From: Marinirhabdus sp963793275
Lineage (GTDB): Bacteria; Bacteroidota; Bacteroidia; Flavobacteriales; Flavobacteriaceae
NCBI GenBank assembly: GCA_963793275.1
Contig: CAWBZL010000005.1
Location: 1 to 64,000, forward strand
Direction: 5' to 3'
DNA length: 64,000 nt
Within the stretch, counting starts at the first letter, position 1; each line of letters opens with the position of its first letter. Positions 1 through 7,997 of the stretch are shown one piece after another. The translations under genes were made by a program, and so were the position numbers. The notes under the pieces are model-generated. The model was not told the origin of the DNA and ran no database searches. It saw only the letters and a program-made list of their open reading frames with translations.

Positions 1-227
1 ATATTTCTGAAAGTGCGATAGACCACCAACGCGAGCACTTTAAAACGTTAAGTAAGGATATTACTGATATGGTAGCTATTACGGGTACAAAAAGCACGTT
101 ATATGAACAATTTTGCCCAATGTACGATAAAGGAAGTGCTTGGTTAAGTACAAGTAATGAAGTAAAAAACCCCTACTATGGCAGCAAAATGCTTAAATGT
201 GGGAAAGTTCAAAAGACAATTCAGTAA
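1..227 (+). CDS. C-terminal end of a DUF3347 domain protein (partial)
   Basis: The reading frame is already open at the window edge and codes for about 74 residues before TAA at 225-227. The tail (YEQFCPM, WLST, NPYYGSKML) closely parallels the C-terminus of the CusB-like adaptor encoded at 13555-15339 (DFCPM, WLST, NPYYGQAML). This is the DUF3347 domain found at the C-terminus of flavobacterial copper-efflux adaptors or as a stand-alone periplasmic protein. Which of the two it is cannot be decided because the start lies outside the window. The conserved CPM and YYG positions may take part in metal binding, which is an inference. Confidence 0.8.
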   Translation, partial: ISESAIDHQREHFKTLSKDITDMVAITGTKSTLYEQFCPMYDKGSAWLSTSNEVKNPYYGSKMLKCGKVQKTIQ

Positions 228-283
228 AGTTGTAATCCTTTTGACCAAAATCAAGAGAATTAAGCAACCAACAATAATCAAAG

Positions 284-715
284 ATGAGGACTAAAATAAT
301 CAAACTCTTTTTGCGACTTGCAATATCAATCGGATTTTTATCGGCAGTAGCTGATAGATTTGGATTGTGGAACAAAGATGTTTCTGTGTGGGGGAATTGG
401 GATAATTTTCTTAACTACACACAACAGATAAATCCTTGGATTCCGGACTCATTAATTTCAACAATCGGAATTATTGCAACCGCAGCTGAAATTATTTTTG
501 CATTCTTCTTGATAATTGGATTTAAAACAGAATTGTTCGCAAAATGGAGTGGATTTTTACTGCTACTATTTGCGCTTTCAATGACATTTTCCACTGGAAT
601 AAAAGGAGCATTAGACTTTTCAGTCTTTACAGCTTCTGCTGGAGCTTTTGCGTTAAGCCTAATGAAAGAAAAGTATATGGAATTGGACAGCCTAATTGCA
701 AAAGGAAATAATTGA
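284..715 (+). CDS. DoxX family membrane protein
   Basis: This is a 143-residue protein with four predicted hydrophobic segments. Its N-terminus contains the DoxX-like signature RLAISIGFLSAVADRFGLW, and the length fits the family. DoxX proteins are small inner-membrane proteins linked loosely to redox or quinone chemistry; no specific reaction can be assigned here. The gene starts 56 bases after the DUF3347 stop, on the same strand, so it could be co-transcribed with the metal genes to the left. Confidence 0.8.
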   Translation: MRTKIIKLFLRLAISIGFLSAVADRFGLWNKDVSVWGNWDNFLNYTQQINPWIPDSLISTIGIIATAAEIIFAFFLIIGFKTELFAKWSGFLLLLFALSMTFSTGIKGALDFSVFTASAGAFALSLMKEKYMELDSLIAKGNN

Positions 716-884
716 GTGTAAATAAACAAAGTAAGAAACCGATAATATGGTAGTAGGAAGTTTAAATATGGCAAAATACAAAAGACTATTCAATAGGTAA
801 TCCCTTCCCTAAGCATCTTTTGTTGCTCTGGTTTATTAGTTAACAGAAGTAAATAAGATGTCTGGGATATCTTGGGTAGTCATT

Positions 885-950
885 AAGTCCTGTCGTGGGA
901 AGGAAAACAATGTTGATGGTTAGTGTTAATTCCTTCCCAGGTCAGGCAAA
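885..950 (+). repeat. Hairpin repeat family, copy A
   Basis: An outer stem CCTG/CAGG and an inner stem GGGAAGGAA/TTCCTTCCC are separated by an unpaired TCGT/AGGT bulge, and the loop contains GTTGATGGTTAGT. The 5' edge AAGTCCT and 3' edge AGGCA recur in the other copies. All copies share one orientation and lie downstream of genes on the same strand. The layout resembles integron attC sites, but the identity of the family is not established. Confidence 0.7.
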
Positions 951-955
951 AATTT

Positions 956-1024
956 AAGTCCTAATAAGAGAGAGGGCACATACTTTTGGTTGGTTAGTGA
1001 AGCCCTTTCTCTTAATTAGGCACA
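956..1024 (+). repeat. Hairpin repeat family, copy B
   Basis: It lies in tandem with copy A, six bases away. The outer stem is CCTAAT/ATTAGG and the inner stem GAGAGAGGGC/GCCCTTTCTC, with one wobble pair. The loop contains GGTTGGTTAGT. The arms differ from copy A at many positions while pairing is kept, so the structure rather than the sequence seems to be conserved. Confidence 0.7.
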
Positions 1025-1125
1025 AATAAAATAGTATGAAATGAGCCATACAAAAAAGTTGATAACAAGCGAAATGTTGATTGGCCAATTACATCTGATA
1101 ATTAAAAATAAATAAATATCAACAG

Positions 1126-1263
1126 ATGAAAGATTGTTGTAAAACCGGTAGCGAAACCAAACAAAAGAGAAGTGGCTTCAAAAAATGGTTCAATTATACC
1201 ATTTATGCCATTATAGCCATTATTGTGATAGGTGTATTGATCTTGCAATTAACAGGTGATTAA
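1126..1263 (+). CDS. Small single-pass membrane protein (45 aa)
   Basis: A short frame from ATG 1126 to TAA 1261-1263 codes for a basic, cysteine-containing start (MKDCCKTGSETKQKR), then one hydrophobic helix (IYAIIAIIVIGVLILQL). It sits tightly before the DUF2231 gene on the same strand. I do not recognise a named family. The coding call rests on the orderly charged-then-hydrophobic layout and on the setting. It could be a small partner of the neighbouring membrane proteins, which is an inference. Confidence 0.55.
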   Translation: MKDCCKTGSETKQKRSGFKKWFNYTIYAIIAIIVIGVLILQLTGD

Positions 1264-1279
1264 TTTAAAACTATATAAA

Positions 1280-1954
1280 ATGAAATCTAAAAAAATAATT
1301 TTCACCGTATTGATGTTAGCCTTGTTTGGAGGTTTTTCGACGGTATTTGCTGATAGTAATTTTATTGTTTCTGAAACTAAAACCGACATCAAGGATGAGA
1401 AATCACTTTCTATTTTTGAAACAAGCAGTCCAATTTCTGTCTCACAAGACCATACTGAAGCCGGTTTGGACGATTTCCCTAATCTGCATCCATTAGTTGT
1501 ACACTTCCCGATTGTACTGCTTTTATTGGCAGTTTTGTTACAGCTCATCCAGCTGTTCGTTTTAAATCGCACACTGGATTGGGTCATTTTACTAACAGTA
1601 GGATTCGGATTTATCGGAGCTTACGTAGCAGGTACACTGGTGCACCCACATACCGAAGGACTTACAGAAACCGCAAAAAAGGTCTTGGAACTGCACGACA
1701 AATATGCAGATTGGACTTTATGGGCAAGTGCTTTGGCAGCCCTATTAAAAATAGTAAGCCTCTTCTGGTACAAATTAAAGCGAGGTTTTGAAATTGGGGT
1801 ATTTGTAGTTATGGCTTTTGCAGGATATTCAGTAGCACAGGCAGGACACTATGGTTCACAGCTCGTGCATATTGAAGGAGTTGGCCCACAGGGGAAATAT
1901 CTTGGTAACGAAAACGAAGAAGGTCACGGAGAAAGTGATGAACATTCACATTAA
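1280..1954 (+). CDS. DUF2231 domain membrane protein with signal peptide
   Basis: The best start is ATG 1280, because it gives a clean signal peptide (MKSKKIIFTVLMLALFGG, ending near VFA); an in-frame ATG at 1256 would overlap the small gene before it. After a short exported stretch come four hydrophobic segments, opening with LHPLVVHFPIVLLLLAVLLQ, which is the hallmark of DUF2231. The C-terminus is rich in His and acidic residues (EEGHGESDEHSH), which could bind metal. DUF2231 proteins are inner-membrane proteins of unknown role, often found with copper and cytochrome genes. The next gene starts 9 bases downstream. Confidence 0.8.
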   Translation: MKSKKIIFTVLMLALFGGFSTVFADSNFIVSETKTDIKDEKSLSIFETSSPISVSQDHTEAGLDDFPNLHPLVVHFPIVLLLLAVLLQLIQLFVLNRTLDWVILLTVGFGFIGAYVAGTLVHPHTEGLTETAKKVLELHDKYADWTLWASALAALLKIVSLFWYKLKRGFEIGVFVVMAFAGYSVAQAGHYGSQLVHIEGVGPQGKYLGNENEEGHGESDEHSH

Positions 1955-1963
1955 TACTGAAAA

Positions 1964-3490
1964 ATGAGAAAAGGATTTATTATAACCGCTATATTTTTAG
2001 TTGCTGCATATATCGTTATGGTATTTTGGCATCCCCATTTGTGGTGGATTGGATTGATTATCCTTCCTTTACTCGTTCTCGGTCTTGTGGACTATTTTCA
2101 AGAATCAAATAATATTAGGAGAACCTACCCTTTGCTTGGTAGAATCACAAATCTTCTTGAGGAGCAACGCCACGTTATTCAGGAAACATTATTGCTCAAC
2201 CGTACCGAAGGGCAACCCTTTACTTTAATTCAAAAGGAAATTGTCTATAAAAGAGCTGCCGATGCGCTTATAAATCAACCTTTTGGAACACAGATTCCGT
2301 ATGACAAAGTGGGGCGCGAGTGGTTTACCCATTCCACATATCCTGCAAAACAAATCAATGACGACTTTAGAGTTCTTATAGGAAGTTCCCACTGCTTAAA
2401 ACCTTACTCTGCCAGCATTCTCAACCTTGCGGGAATGAGTTTTGGTTCCATAAGCAAAAATGCTACCCTTGCTTTTAACGGTGGTGCGAAAATAGCAGGT
2501 TTTGCTCAAAACACCGGCGAAGGTGGCTTTACACCCTATCATCAAGAATACGGTGCAGATATTATCTTTCAGTTTGGAACAGGCTATTTTGGATGTCGTG
2601 ATGCAGAAGGAAATTTTGACGCCAAAAAATTCGCCGATATCGCAACCAACGATGTAGTGAAAATGATTGAAATAAAAATATCGCAAGGTGCCAAACCTGG
2701 CTTTGGGGCAATTTTGCCGGCAAAGAAGAACACAAAGGAAATTGCCAAATTCAGGGATGTGGAGCAGGGAACGGAAATTCATTCCCCAGCCTTTCATTCG
2801 GCATTCGACAATGACGTTGAAATGCTACGCTTCATTAGAAAATTGAGAAAACTCTCTAAAGGAAAACCTGTGGGAATAAAGCTGTGCATTGGTCAACAAG
2901 ATGAGTTTGAAAGAATGGTTCAAACCTTTGCCGAAAAGCAAAATTGCCCAGACTTTATAGCCATTGACGGTGCCGAAGGTGGCTCTGGTGCTGCCCATAT
3001 GGAATCCTTACATTGGGCCGGTATGCCAATAATTGAAGCCATCCATTTCGCAAACGGCATTCTTAAAAAGTATGGGTTGCGAGATGAAATTAAAGTAATG
3101 GCAGCTGGTAAAATTATATCCGCTTTTGATATCTATAGAATGATGGCGCTCGGCGCAGATGCCTGTTATAGCGCAAGAGGGATGATGTTTGCCTTGGGCT
3201 GTGTGCAATCGCTAAAATGCAATTTGGATACCTGCCCTACGGGAATTACCACAATGGTGCCTTCCCGAGTTGCATCCATTGTTGTAAAAGATAAAAAAAC
3301 CAAAGTTGCCAACTATCATAAAAATACCATCGAAGGTTTTAAGGAACTGCTAAAATCAATGGGTATTGAAAATAGAAAGGGTATCGACAAAAAGTATATT
3401 GTCCGCCGAATCAATGAGAATGAGACCAAGACATATCAAGAGTTATACTCAAATGGATTGAATGGTCGAAAAATAAAAAGTAATGGGTAA
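1964..3490 (+). CDS. FMN-binding glutamate-synthase-like protein, membrane-anchored
   Basis: The 508-residue protein starts with two hydrophobic helices (residues about 5-45). These are followed by a domain matching the FMN/synthase half of glutamate synthase (GltB2/GltS family). Cys413, Cys419 and Cys424 are spaced C-x5-C-x4-C, ending in CPTGITT, as expected for a 3Fe-4S cluster. The glutaminase (amidotransferase) and GXGXG domains of full GltB are absent. Stand-alone proteins of this family occur in many bacteria and their substrate is not settled, so glutamate synthesis should not be assumed. The stop codon overlaps the start of the YceI gene by 8 bases, suggesting translational coupling. 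Confidence 0.8.
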   Translation: MRKGFIITAIFLVAAYIVMVFWHPHLWWIGLIILPLLVLGLVDYFQESNNIRRTYPLLGRITNLLEEQRHVIQETLLLNRTEGQPFTLIQKEIVYKRAADALINQPFGTQIPYDKVGREWFTHSTYPAKQINDDFRVLIGSSHCLKPYSASILNLAGMSFGSISKNATLAFNGGAKIAGFAQNTGEGGFTPYHQEYGADIIFQFGTGYFGCRDAEGNFDAKKFADIATNDVVKMIEIKISQGAKPGFGAILPAKKNTKEIAKFRDVEQGTEIHSPAFHSAFDNDVEMLRFIRKLRKLSKGKPVGIKLCIGQQDEFERMVQTFAEKQNCPDFIAIDGAEGGSGAAHMESLHWAGMPIIEAIHFANGILKKYGLRDEIKVMAAGKIISAFDIYRMMALGADACYSARGMMFALGCVQSLKCNLDTCPTGITTMVPSRVASIVVKDKKTKVANYHKNTIEGFKELLKSMGIENRKGIDKKYIVRRINENETKTYQELYSNGLNGRKIKSNG

Positions 3491-4031
3491 AAACTTAATT
3501 TATTTGTTAATAATACTGTTGTTTTCAAGCAATGTATCTATAAAGGCCCAAAATTATATAGTAAAGGAAGGAACCGCATCCTTTAAGGCAAAAATGCCAC
3601 TTAATTCCTATATCGGCAAATCTGATGATTTACAGGGCACCATAGGTTTTAAGGACGGCACGTTGACCTTTTCGGTTCCTGTAAAATCCATAAAGACAGA
3701 TAATGAAAAACGGGATGGACATATGTATGATCTGGTAAAAGCGGAAAAAAAACCCAATGTTGTTTTTGAAGGAAAATTTATGGACGATTTTAATTTTGAA
3801 GAAAAAGCGACACAAACGCTCAACGCAAAGGGAGATTTCACCCTTGCCGGAGTTACTCGGGAAATAACCATTCCTATTGAGTTGAAACTTGTTTCAGAAG
3901 ATACAATTCAATTAACAGCTTCTTGGTCTTTATTGATTACCGATTATAATTTGGAACGCCCAAGTTTGGTATTTATAAAAGTTAATGACAAGCACGACTT
4001 GAGTGTGGATGCAATACTTACGAAGAAATAA
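3483..4031 (+). CDS. YceI family periplasmic lipocalin-like protein
   Basis: The 182-residue protein begins with a signal peptide (NLIYLLIILLFSSNVSIKAQ). The mature part contains YceI features: TASFKAKMPLNS, the central SVPVKSIKTDNEKRDGHMYD, and a closing stretch typical of the beta-barrel. YceI proteins bind isoprenoid-like lipids in the periplasm. The start overlaps the stop of the flavoprotein gene, so the two are probably translated together. A related secreted protein is encoded at 7298-7840. Confidence 0.85.
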   Translation: MGKNLIYLLIILLFSSNVSIKAQNYIVKEGTASFKAKMPLNSYIGKSDDLQGTIGFKDGTLTFSVPVKSIKTDNEKRDGHMYDLVKAEKKPNVVFEGKFMDDFNFEEKATQTLNAKGDFTLAGVTREITIPIELKLVSEDTIQLTASWSLLITDYNLERPSLVFIKVNDKHDLSVDAILTKK

Positions 4032-4060
4032 AATAGATTGTTGAATTAAATAAATGGATT

Positions 4061-4657
4061 ATGAGAACATTAATAAAATTGGCAGTCTGCCTTTTAATAA
4101 GCATTACCGCAGTAAGTTGTTCGGTCACTTCTTCGGCCATCGTTACCGATTATGACCAAGAAGCACAGTTTGGAACCTACAAAACCTTTTACTGGTCCGA
4201 TGATTTTCAAATGGACAGCGACAAGGAAAACGAACCGTTATTTTTCAACACATTGATAAAGAAACGGTTAAAAGGCGCCATTCAGGAACAAATGGAAAAT
4301 AAAGGCTACGTCTTGAATAAGAGCAATCCTGATTTATTGGTAGATTCCCGTATCGTTGTACAGACAAGAGATATAAACACAGGTGGTGGCTACCCTTATT
4401 TTCCTTCTTATGGTCACGGTTATGGTCATTTCGGGTCTTACGGTTATGGATATTATGGCGGTTACCAATCATCTCAAGAACACAAAGAAGGTGGCGTTGT
4501 CATAGAACTTATAGATATGAAACGCCGTCAATTAGTCTGGCAAGGATTTGCGCCAGATGTGCTGCACGCAAATACCACCGACAAGCAAAAGGAAATTAAG
4601 GAGGCGGTGGCAAAAATATTTGCAAAATATCAATATGGGAATACTGTAAAAAACTGA
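4061..4657 (+). CDS. DUF4136 lipoprotein
   Basis: It codes for a 198-residue protein with a lipoprotein signal (MRTLIKLAVCLLISITAVSC, lipobox before the Cys). The mature part fits DUF4136: a YDQEAQFGTYKTFYW opening, a central helix, and a C-terminal strand pair (GVVIELIDMKRRQLVWQG). Between these lies a Gly/Tyr-rich insert at residues about 108-137 (SYGHGYGHFG). The family is common in Bacteroidota and its function is unknown. A hairpin repeat (copy C) follows 32 bases after the stop. Confidence 0.8.
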   Translation: MRTLIKLAVCLLISITAVSCSVTSSAIVTDYDQEAQFGTYKTFYWSDDFQMDSDKENEPLFFNTLIKKRLKGAIQEQMENKGYVLNKSNPDLLVDSRIVVQTRDINTGGGYPYFPSYGHGYGHFGSYGYGYYGGYQSSQEHKEGGVVIELIDMKRRQLVWQGFAPDVLHANTTDKQKEIKEAVAKIFAKYQYGNTVKN

Positions 4658-4689
4658 GCTTAAAATGATATAAAAAGATATCAAGAAAA

Positions 4690-4751
4690 AAAGCCCTAAT
4701 TAGGGAAGGGTCAATGTTGATGGTTGGTTTTAGTCCCCCCTTGTTAGGCAC
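4690..4751 (+). repeat. Hairpin repeat family, copy C
   Basis: The arms GCCCTAATTAGGG and CCCCTTGTTAGGC flank a loop containing GTTGATGGTTGGT. The inner stem pairs poorly compared with copies A, B and D. The right edge GTTAGGC exactly matches the attC R' core consensus GTTRRRY, which is the strongest single hint of an attC relationship. The rest of the gap (4752-4914) holds no gene that I can support. Confidence 0.65.
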
Positions 4752-4914
4752 TAGAAATTTTGTGAAAGAAAATCTTATTGTAAATACTGGATTTTCAGGA
4801 TGTATATTTTTATGGAGTGGCCACTAGAGTTTCATCTATCCTTTCAAGGCATCAATACTTATTTATTGGTGTTGCAATGATATAACTAATATTAATGTAT
4901 TAAAAAAATCAATA

Positions 4915-5472
4915 GTGAAAGAAACTATAAATGATATATCAAACGGCAATGGGTTTTATGGACAGCTCTTTAAAAAAGTATTGCTTACCGCAACGGCGGT
5001 TATCGCTATATCACTGAGTTATATATTTTGGGCACAAGCAGATGATAATGGCCTATGGCGACCTATTTTAATTGTGGCTTTGGCTCTAATCAAGACCATT
5101 TTTATCGTTCGGCTTACGTTCATACAATTGGCTAAAATAATAGGCGAAAGCCATCAGCTTGCGCACGTCCTAACTTTATTTGCGGTGTTGATTGTTTTGA
5201 TTGTTTTTTCATTCACGACTGATTATCACGCGTTATATATTTTGAATTCTGAAAATTTCAAAGAGAGTACTTCGCTCAATGGTTCATTCTTCTTGCAATT
5301 TTTTGAATTTATCTATTTCAGCTTGATAACTTTTTCCTCGGTTGGATATGGCGATATTGTACCAATTTCAATTGCGGGAAAAACGCTGGTAATGATGGAA
5401 ATTTTCTTGAGCTTTTTGGTACTTGTCTTTGGCATTGCAAATATTAATAGAATACACGTTGATAATAAATAA
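4915..5472 (+). CDS. Two-TM potassium channel family protein
   Basis: The 185-residue protein has several hydrophobic segments and ends with a pore loop and last helix. The selectivity filter SVGYGD lies at residues about 141-146 inside FSLITFSSVGYGDIVP, diagnostic of the ion-channel (Ion_trans_2) fold. Translation seems to start at GTG 4915, as no in-frame ATG stands nearby. No RCK or cyclic-nucleotide domain follows, so gating ligands cannot be predicted. It is followed after 18 bases by a secreted NTF2-like protein. Confidence 0.8.
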   Translation: MKETINDISNGNGFYGQLFKKVLLTATAVIAISLSYIFWAQADDNGLWRPILIVALALIKTIFIVRLTFIQLAKIIGESHQLAHVLTLFAVLIVLIVFSFTTDYHALYILNSENFKESTSLNGSFFLQFFEFIYFSLITFSSVGYGDIVPISIAGKTLVMMEIFLSFLVLVFGIANINRIHVDNK

Positions 5473-5490
5473 CCTTTAAAAACTAAAATT

Positions 5491-5973
5491 ATGAAAACAA
5501 TTAAAACAATTGCACTCGTAACAATTCTCATTGCTACTTTCAGCTTATCCAACGCACAGGAAACAAAAGCAAAGACGGATACGGAAGCGGTTATTGCTGT
5601 GATGAAAACCTACAAGGATGCCATTCAAAATTTGACAACTGAAGGCACGTTCAATTTATTTGCAGAAGATTCTGAAGTATTTGAATCCGGTGGAGTCGAA
5701 GGCACGTATGCACATTACATTGAGCATCATCTTGGACCAGAATTAGGCGAATTTAAAAGTTTTACCTTTTCTGATTATGAAATCGATGCCAAAGTAGATG
5801 CGCCCTATGCTTTTACTACTGAAACCTACATTTATACCATAGTGCTTAACCCAAATGAAAAAGGTGAAACACGAACGATTCGCAAAAAAGGCGTGGCAAC
5901 GTCTATCCTAAAAAAGATGGGTGGCGAATGGAAAATCATCAAAACACATACCTCTTCAAGAAACACGAAATAA
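5491..5973 (+). CDS. Secreted NTF2-like / SnoaL-like protein
   Basis: A signal peptide (MKTIKTIALVTILIATFSLS, cleaved near NAQ) precedes a 140-residue alpha+beta domain with the layout of the DUF4440/SnoaL group of NTF2-like proteins: an N-terminal helix (TEAVIAVMKTYKDAIQNL), then strands ending in GEWKIIKTHTSSR. The final strand GGEWKIIKTH is typical of such proteins in flavobacteria. No catalytic residues can be singled out, so function is unassigned. Confidence 0.75.
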   Translation: MKTIKTIALVTILIATFSLSNAQETKAKTDTEAVIAVMKTYKDAIQNLTTEGTFNLFAEDSEVFESGGVEGTYAHYIEHHLGPELGEFKSFTFSDYEIDAKVDAPYAFTTETYIYTIVLNPNEKGETRTIRKKGVATSILKKMGGEWKIIKTHTSSRNTK

Positions 5974-5981
5974 CAGCAACA

Positions 5982-7226
5982 ATGAGCAATTTTCCTCAAA
6001 TAATCCATCAATATAAAACCGACTCGGAAAGTGTTTACAATACTTGGTTTGTTGACAATGACCAGAGATTGAAGGCGTTTAGAACCATCCGTAGAGGCGT
6101 TTTGCAGGTGATTGAGGACATTAAAAACAAAACCTTCCCAAACGATTTTAAGGAAAGCAGTCTGGAATTTGTGTTGGGCAGCATTGCAGAGCAAAAGCAA
6201 GTTTTTGCGGGTGTGGCGCATCCTTTTTATTGGAAGCCGAAACTGCGCATTCCTGATATCTATGAAAATCAGGACAATAAAATAGCTTTTGGTCAATTTT
6301 TGGAAAACTGTATTAATGCCAAAACGGAAGAACAGGTCGTAAGGGAAATCGTAAAGTTGGATGCACTCAAAGTAAAAGGCCTCGGCCCAGCGGTAGCAAG
6401 TATTTTATATTTTTTGCATCCCACTTGGTTTCCACCATTTAATACGGCCATACTAAATGGGTTTAATTTTCTGTTCAAGGATAAAAAGAAATTGGGAAGT
6501 TGGACGGAGTATCTGAAAATCAGGGAAATCTTGATAGAAACCAATACTAAAAACAAAACGGAACTGTCAAACGATTTAGGCGCAATTGCAGGATTGTGTT
6601 TCGAGATTGGCACCCAAAAAATGCTCATAGGTAACGACGAATATTTAAGTGAGGCCGAACGGGTCAAATTTGAAAAAAACATCGTAAAACGGCAAAGGGA
6701 AATTCAGGAAGAAAAGCAGGAAGAGAAACTTCACGACGAAATGCAATACCATTTATTGAAAATCGGCATTTCACTTGGTTTTGACGTTACACCTGCCAGC
6801 AACGATAAAAGTAAATCTTTTGGCGGTCAAAGTTTTTCGTTCATTTCAATGAAAACATTTCCAGCGCTTCCTTGCGATAAGGAAACCCAAACCACCATTA
6901 AACTCATTGATGTGCTTTGGTTTGAAAAGGGAACCAATAATATAGTAGCCGCTTTTGAGGTTGAAAAAAGCACCAGTATCTATTCAGGAATTTTAAGACT
7001 GTCCGATTTATATTTCAGCATTTCCGATGGCGATGAGGTTTTTTATATCATCATTCCAAACCATCGTGAAAAAGACGTCATACATCAATTGAATCGACCT
7101 GTAATCAAAAATTCCAAGATGCATATAAAGTATATTTTGTTTTCTGAATTGAGGATGCATTGCGATGCGATTTGCAAATTTGGTACAGACCTTACAATTA
7201 TGGAAAAAATAGCAAAATCAGTTTGA
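5982..7226 (+). CDS. HhH-like plus PD-(D/E)XK-like protein, possible nuclease
   Basis: ATG 5982 is the better start; an upstream in-frame ATG at 5928 would lie inside the preceding gene. The protein has 414 residues. Residues about 125-150 (LKVKGLGPAVASILYFLHP) look like the helix-hairpin-helix of DNA glycosylase folds. Residues 250-275 form a charged Glu/Lys/Gln helix. The C-terminal part has D310 (KLIDVLWF) followed by E326-V-E328-K329 and a long helix (IYSGILRLSDLYFSI), which resembles a PD-(D/E)XK or ExE nuclease core. I do not recognise a named family. A DNA-directed nuclease is an inference; no methyltransferase lies beside it. Confidence 0.6.
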   Translation: MSNFPQIIHQYKTDSESVYNTWFVDNDQRLKAFRTIRRGVLQVIEDIKNKTFPNDFKESSLEFVLGSIAEQKQVFAGVAHPFYWKPKLRIPDIYENQDNKIAFGQFLENCINAKTEEQVVREIVKLDALKVKGLGPAVASILYFLHPTWFPPFNTAILNGFNFLFKDKKKLGSWTEYLKIREILIETNTKNKTELSNDLGAIAGLCFEIGTQKMLIGNDEYLSEAERVKFEKNIVKRQREIQEEKQEEKLHDEMQYHLLKIGISLGFDVTPASNDKSKSFGGQSFSFISMKTFPALPCDKETQTTIKLIDVLWFEKGTNNIVAAFEVEKSTSIYSGILRLSDLYFSISDGDEVFYIIIPNHREKDVIHQLNRPVIKNSKMHIKYILFSELRMHCDAICKFGTDLTIMEKIAKSV

Positions 7227-7297
7227 TTTGAAATTGGCAATTGCGGATTATGGTTATACTTACTTTATATAGAAAACAATTAGCAACAATAAACATT

Positions 7298-7840
7298 ATG
7301 AAAACTAAACTATTGATGTTCGCAGTTCTTTTAATAACATATTTCGAGGTTTCGGCTCAAAAAATATATAGAACCGATGATGGCCATATTGAGATGATGA
7401 CTTTGGTGGACGGTAAGACTATCAAGGCAGAAAGCCATAGTCTGGCACTATATCTTGATTACAATTCTAAAGTAGTAAATGGTGTTCTAGACCTTAAAAC
7501 TTTAGTAACAGACCTTCCTGAATTAAATGCCATTATACAAGAAGGGGAAGCACCTGCAATTCTTCGGTTTACAGGTACTATTCCATCCGTTGATTTTTTA
7601 TCAAAACGGCACGACCCTATCAATTTTAATTGGCTGGTTGATGTTTTATATCAAGGGGAAACCTATAAATCACAGTTTAAAGCAACCATTACCCATATAG
7701 AACAGGGCATAAATATGTCTTGTCTGATAAGTGCAACGGGACAGGTTTTGGTTTCAGATACGGGGTTAGATTCTTTAATGCAAGGTTTGGATAAAACAAT
7801 AAATGTGCAATTTGCACAATTGGTGCTGAAATTGGAATAA
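7298..7840 (+). CDS. Secreted YceI-like protein
   Basis: ATG 7298 gives a clean signal peptide (KTKLLMFAVLLITYFEVSAQ) and is preferred over the upstream in-frame start at 7241. The mature 160 residues resemble a distant YceI barrel: a first strand pair with a surface helix, a VVNGVLDLKTL segment and a closing NVQFAQLVLKLE strand. Identity with the clear YceI protein at 3483-4031 is low by eye. The substrate is unknown. Hairpin copy D follows downstream. Confidence 0.65.
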   Translation: MKTKLLMFAVLLITYFEVSAQKIYRTDDGHIEMMTLVDGKTIKAESHSLALYLDYNSKVVNGVLDLKTLVTDLPELNAIIQEGEAPAILRFTGTIPSVDFLSKRHDPINFNWLVDVLYQGETYKSQFKATITHIEQGINMSCLISATGQVLVSDTGLDSLMQGLDKTINVQFAQLVLKLE

Positions 7841-7914
7841 CTATGTGTTTTCTATATTCAAAAAGAATGATAAGAGTATTTATGATATTTAAAACAGGCC
7901 AAGAGAACATAAAA

Positions 7915-7990
7915 TAAGTCCTGATGTGGGAAGGGAATGGAAAATTTTTCATTGTTGATTAGTTAAAACTCCTTCCCAAGTCGGGCACTA
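7915..7990 (+). repeat. Hairpin repeat family, copy D
   Basis: The outer arms CCTGA/TCGGG and the inner arms GGGAAGGGA/CTCCTTCCC are separated by a three-base bulge (TGT/AAG). The loop is longer than in the other copies and holds ATTGTTGATTAGTTAAAA. The edges AAGTCCT and GGGCAC match copies A and B. It ends 7 bases before the ATG of the next gene, so it would lie within the leader of that gene if transcribed through. Confidence 0.7.
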
Positions 7991-7997
7991 TTATAAT

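Larger units (their letters stand above)
716..1125. other. Non-coding stretch with three successive hairpins
   Basis: No convincing gene is seen here. The stretch holds two well-formed members of a hairpin repeat family (885-950 and 956-1024, listed separately). Just upstream, at about 799-875, is a more degenerate inverted repeat in which a CCCTAAGCATCTT arm faces AAGATGTCTGGG. Its loop contains GGTTTATTAGTTA, resembling the loops of the two good copies. The end of the stretch (1025-1125) is AT-rich leader DNA before a small membrane protein gene. Confidence 0.6.

Noticed and set aside
415..774. Minus-strand frame opposite the DoxX gene
   Set aside because: It is an antisense shadow of a clear family gene; composition and lack of any recognisable motif argue against coding.
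885..1024. CRISPR-like array
   Set aside because: The repeats are hairpins with diverged arms, only two in tandem, and there is no spacer pattern and no cas gene.
5928..5981. Earlier start for the nuclease-like gene
   Set aside because: It would lie inside the end of the preceding secreted-protein gene and adds residues without a plausible fold; ATG 5982 lies just after that gene's stop.
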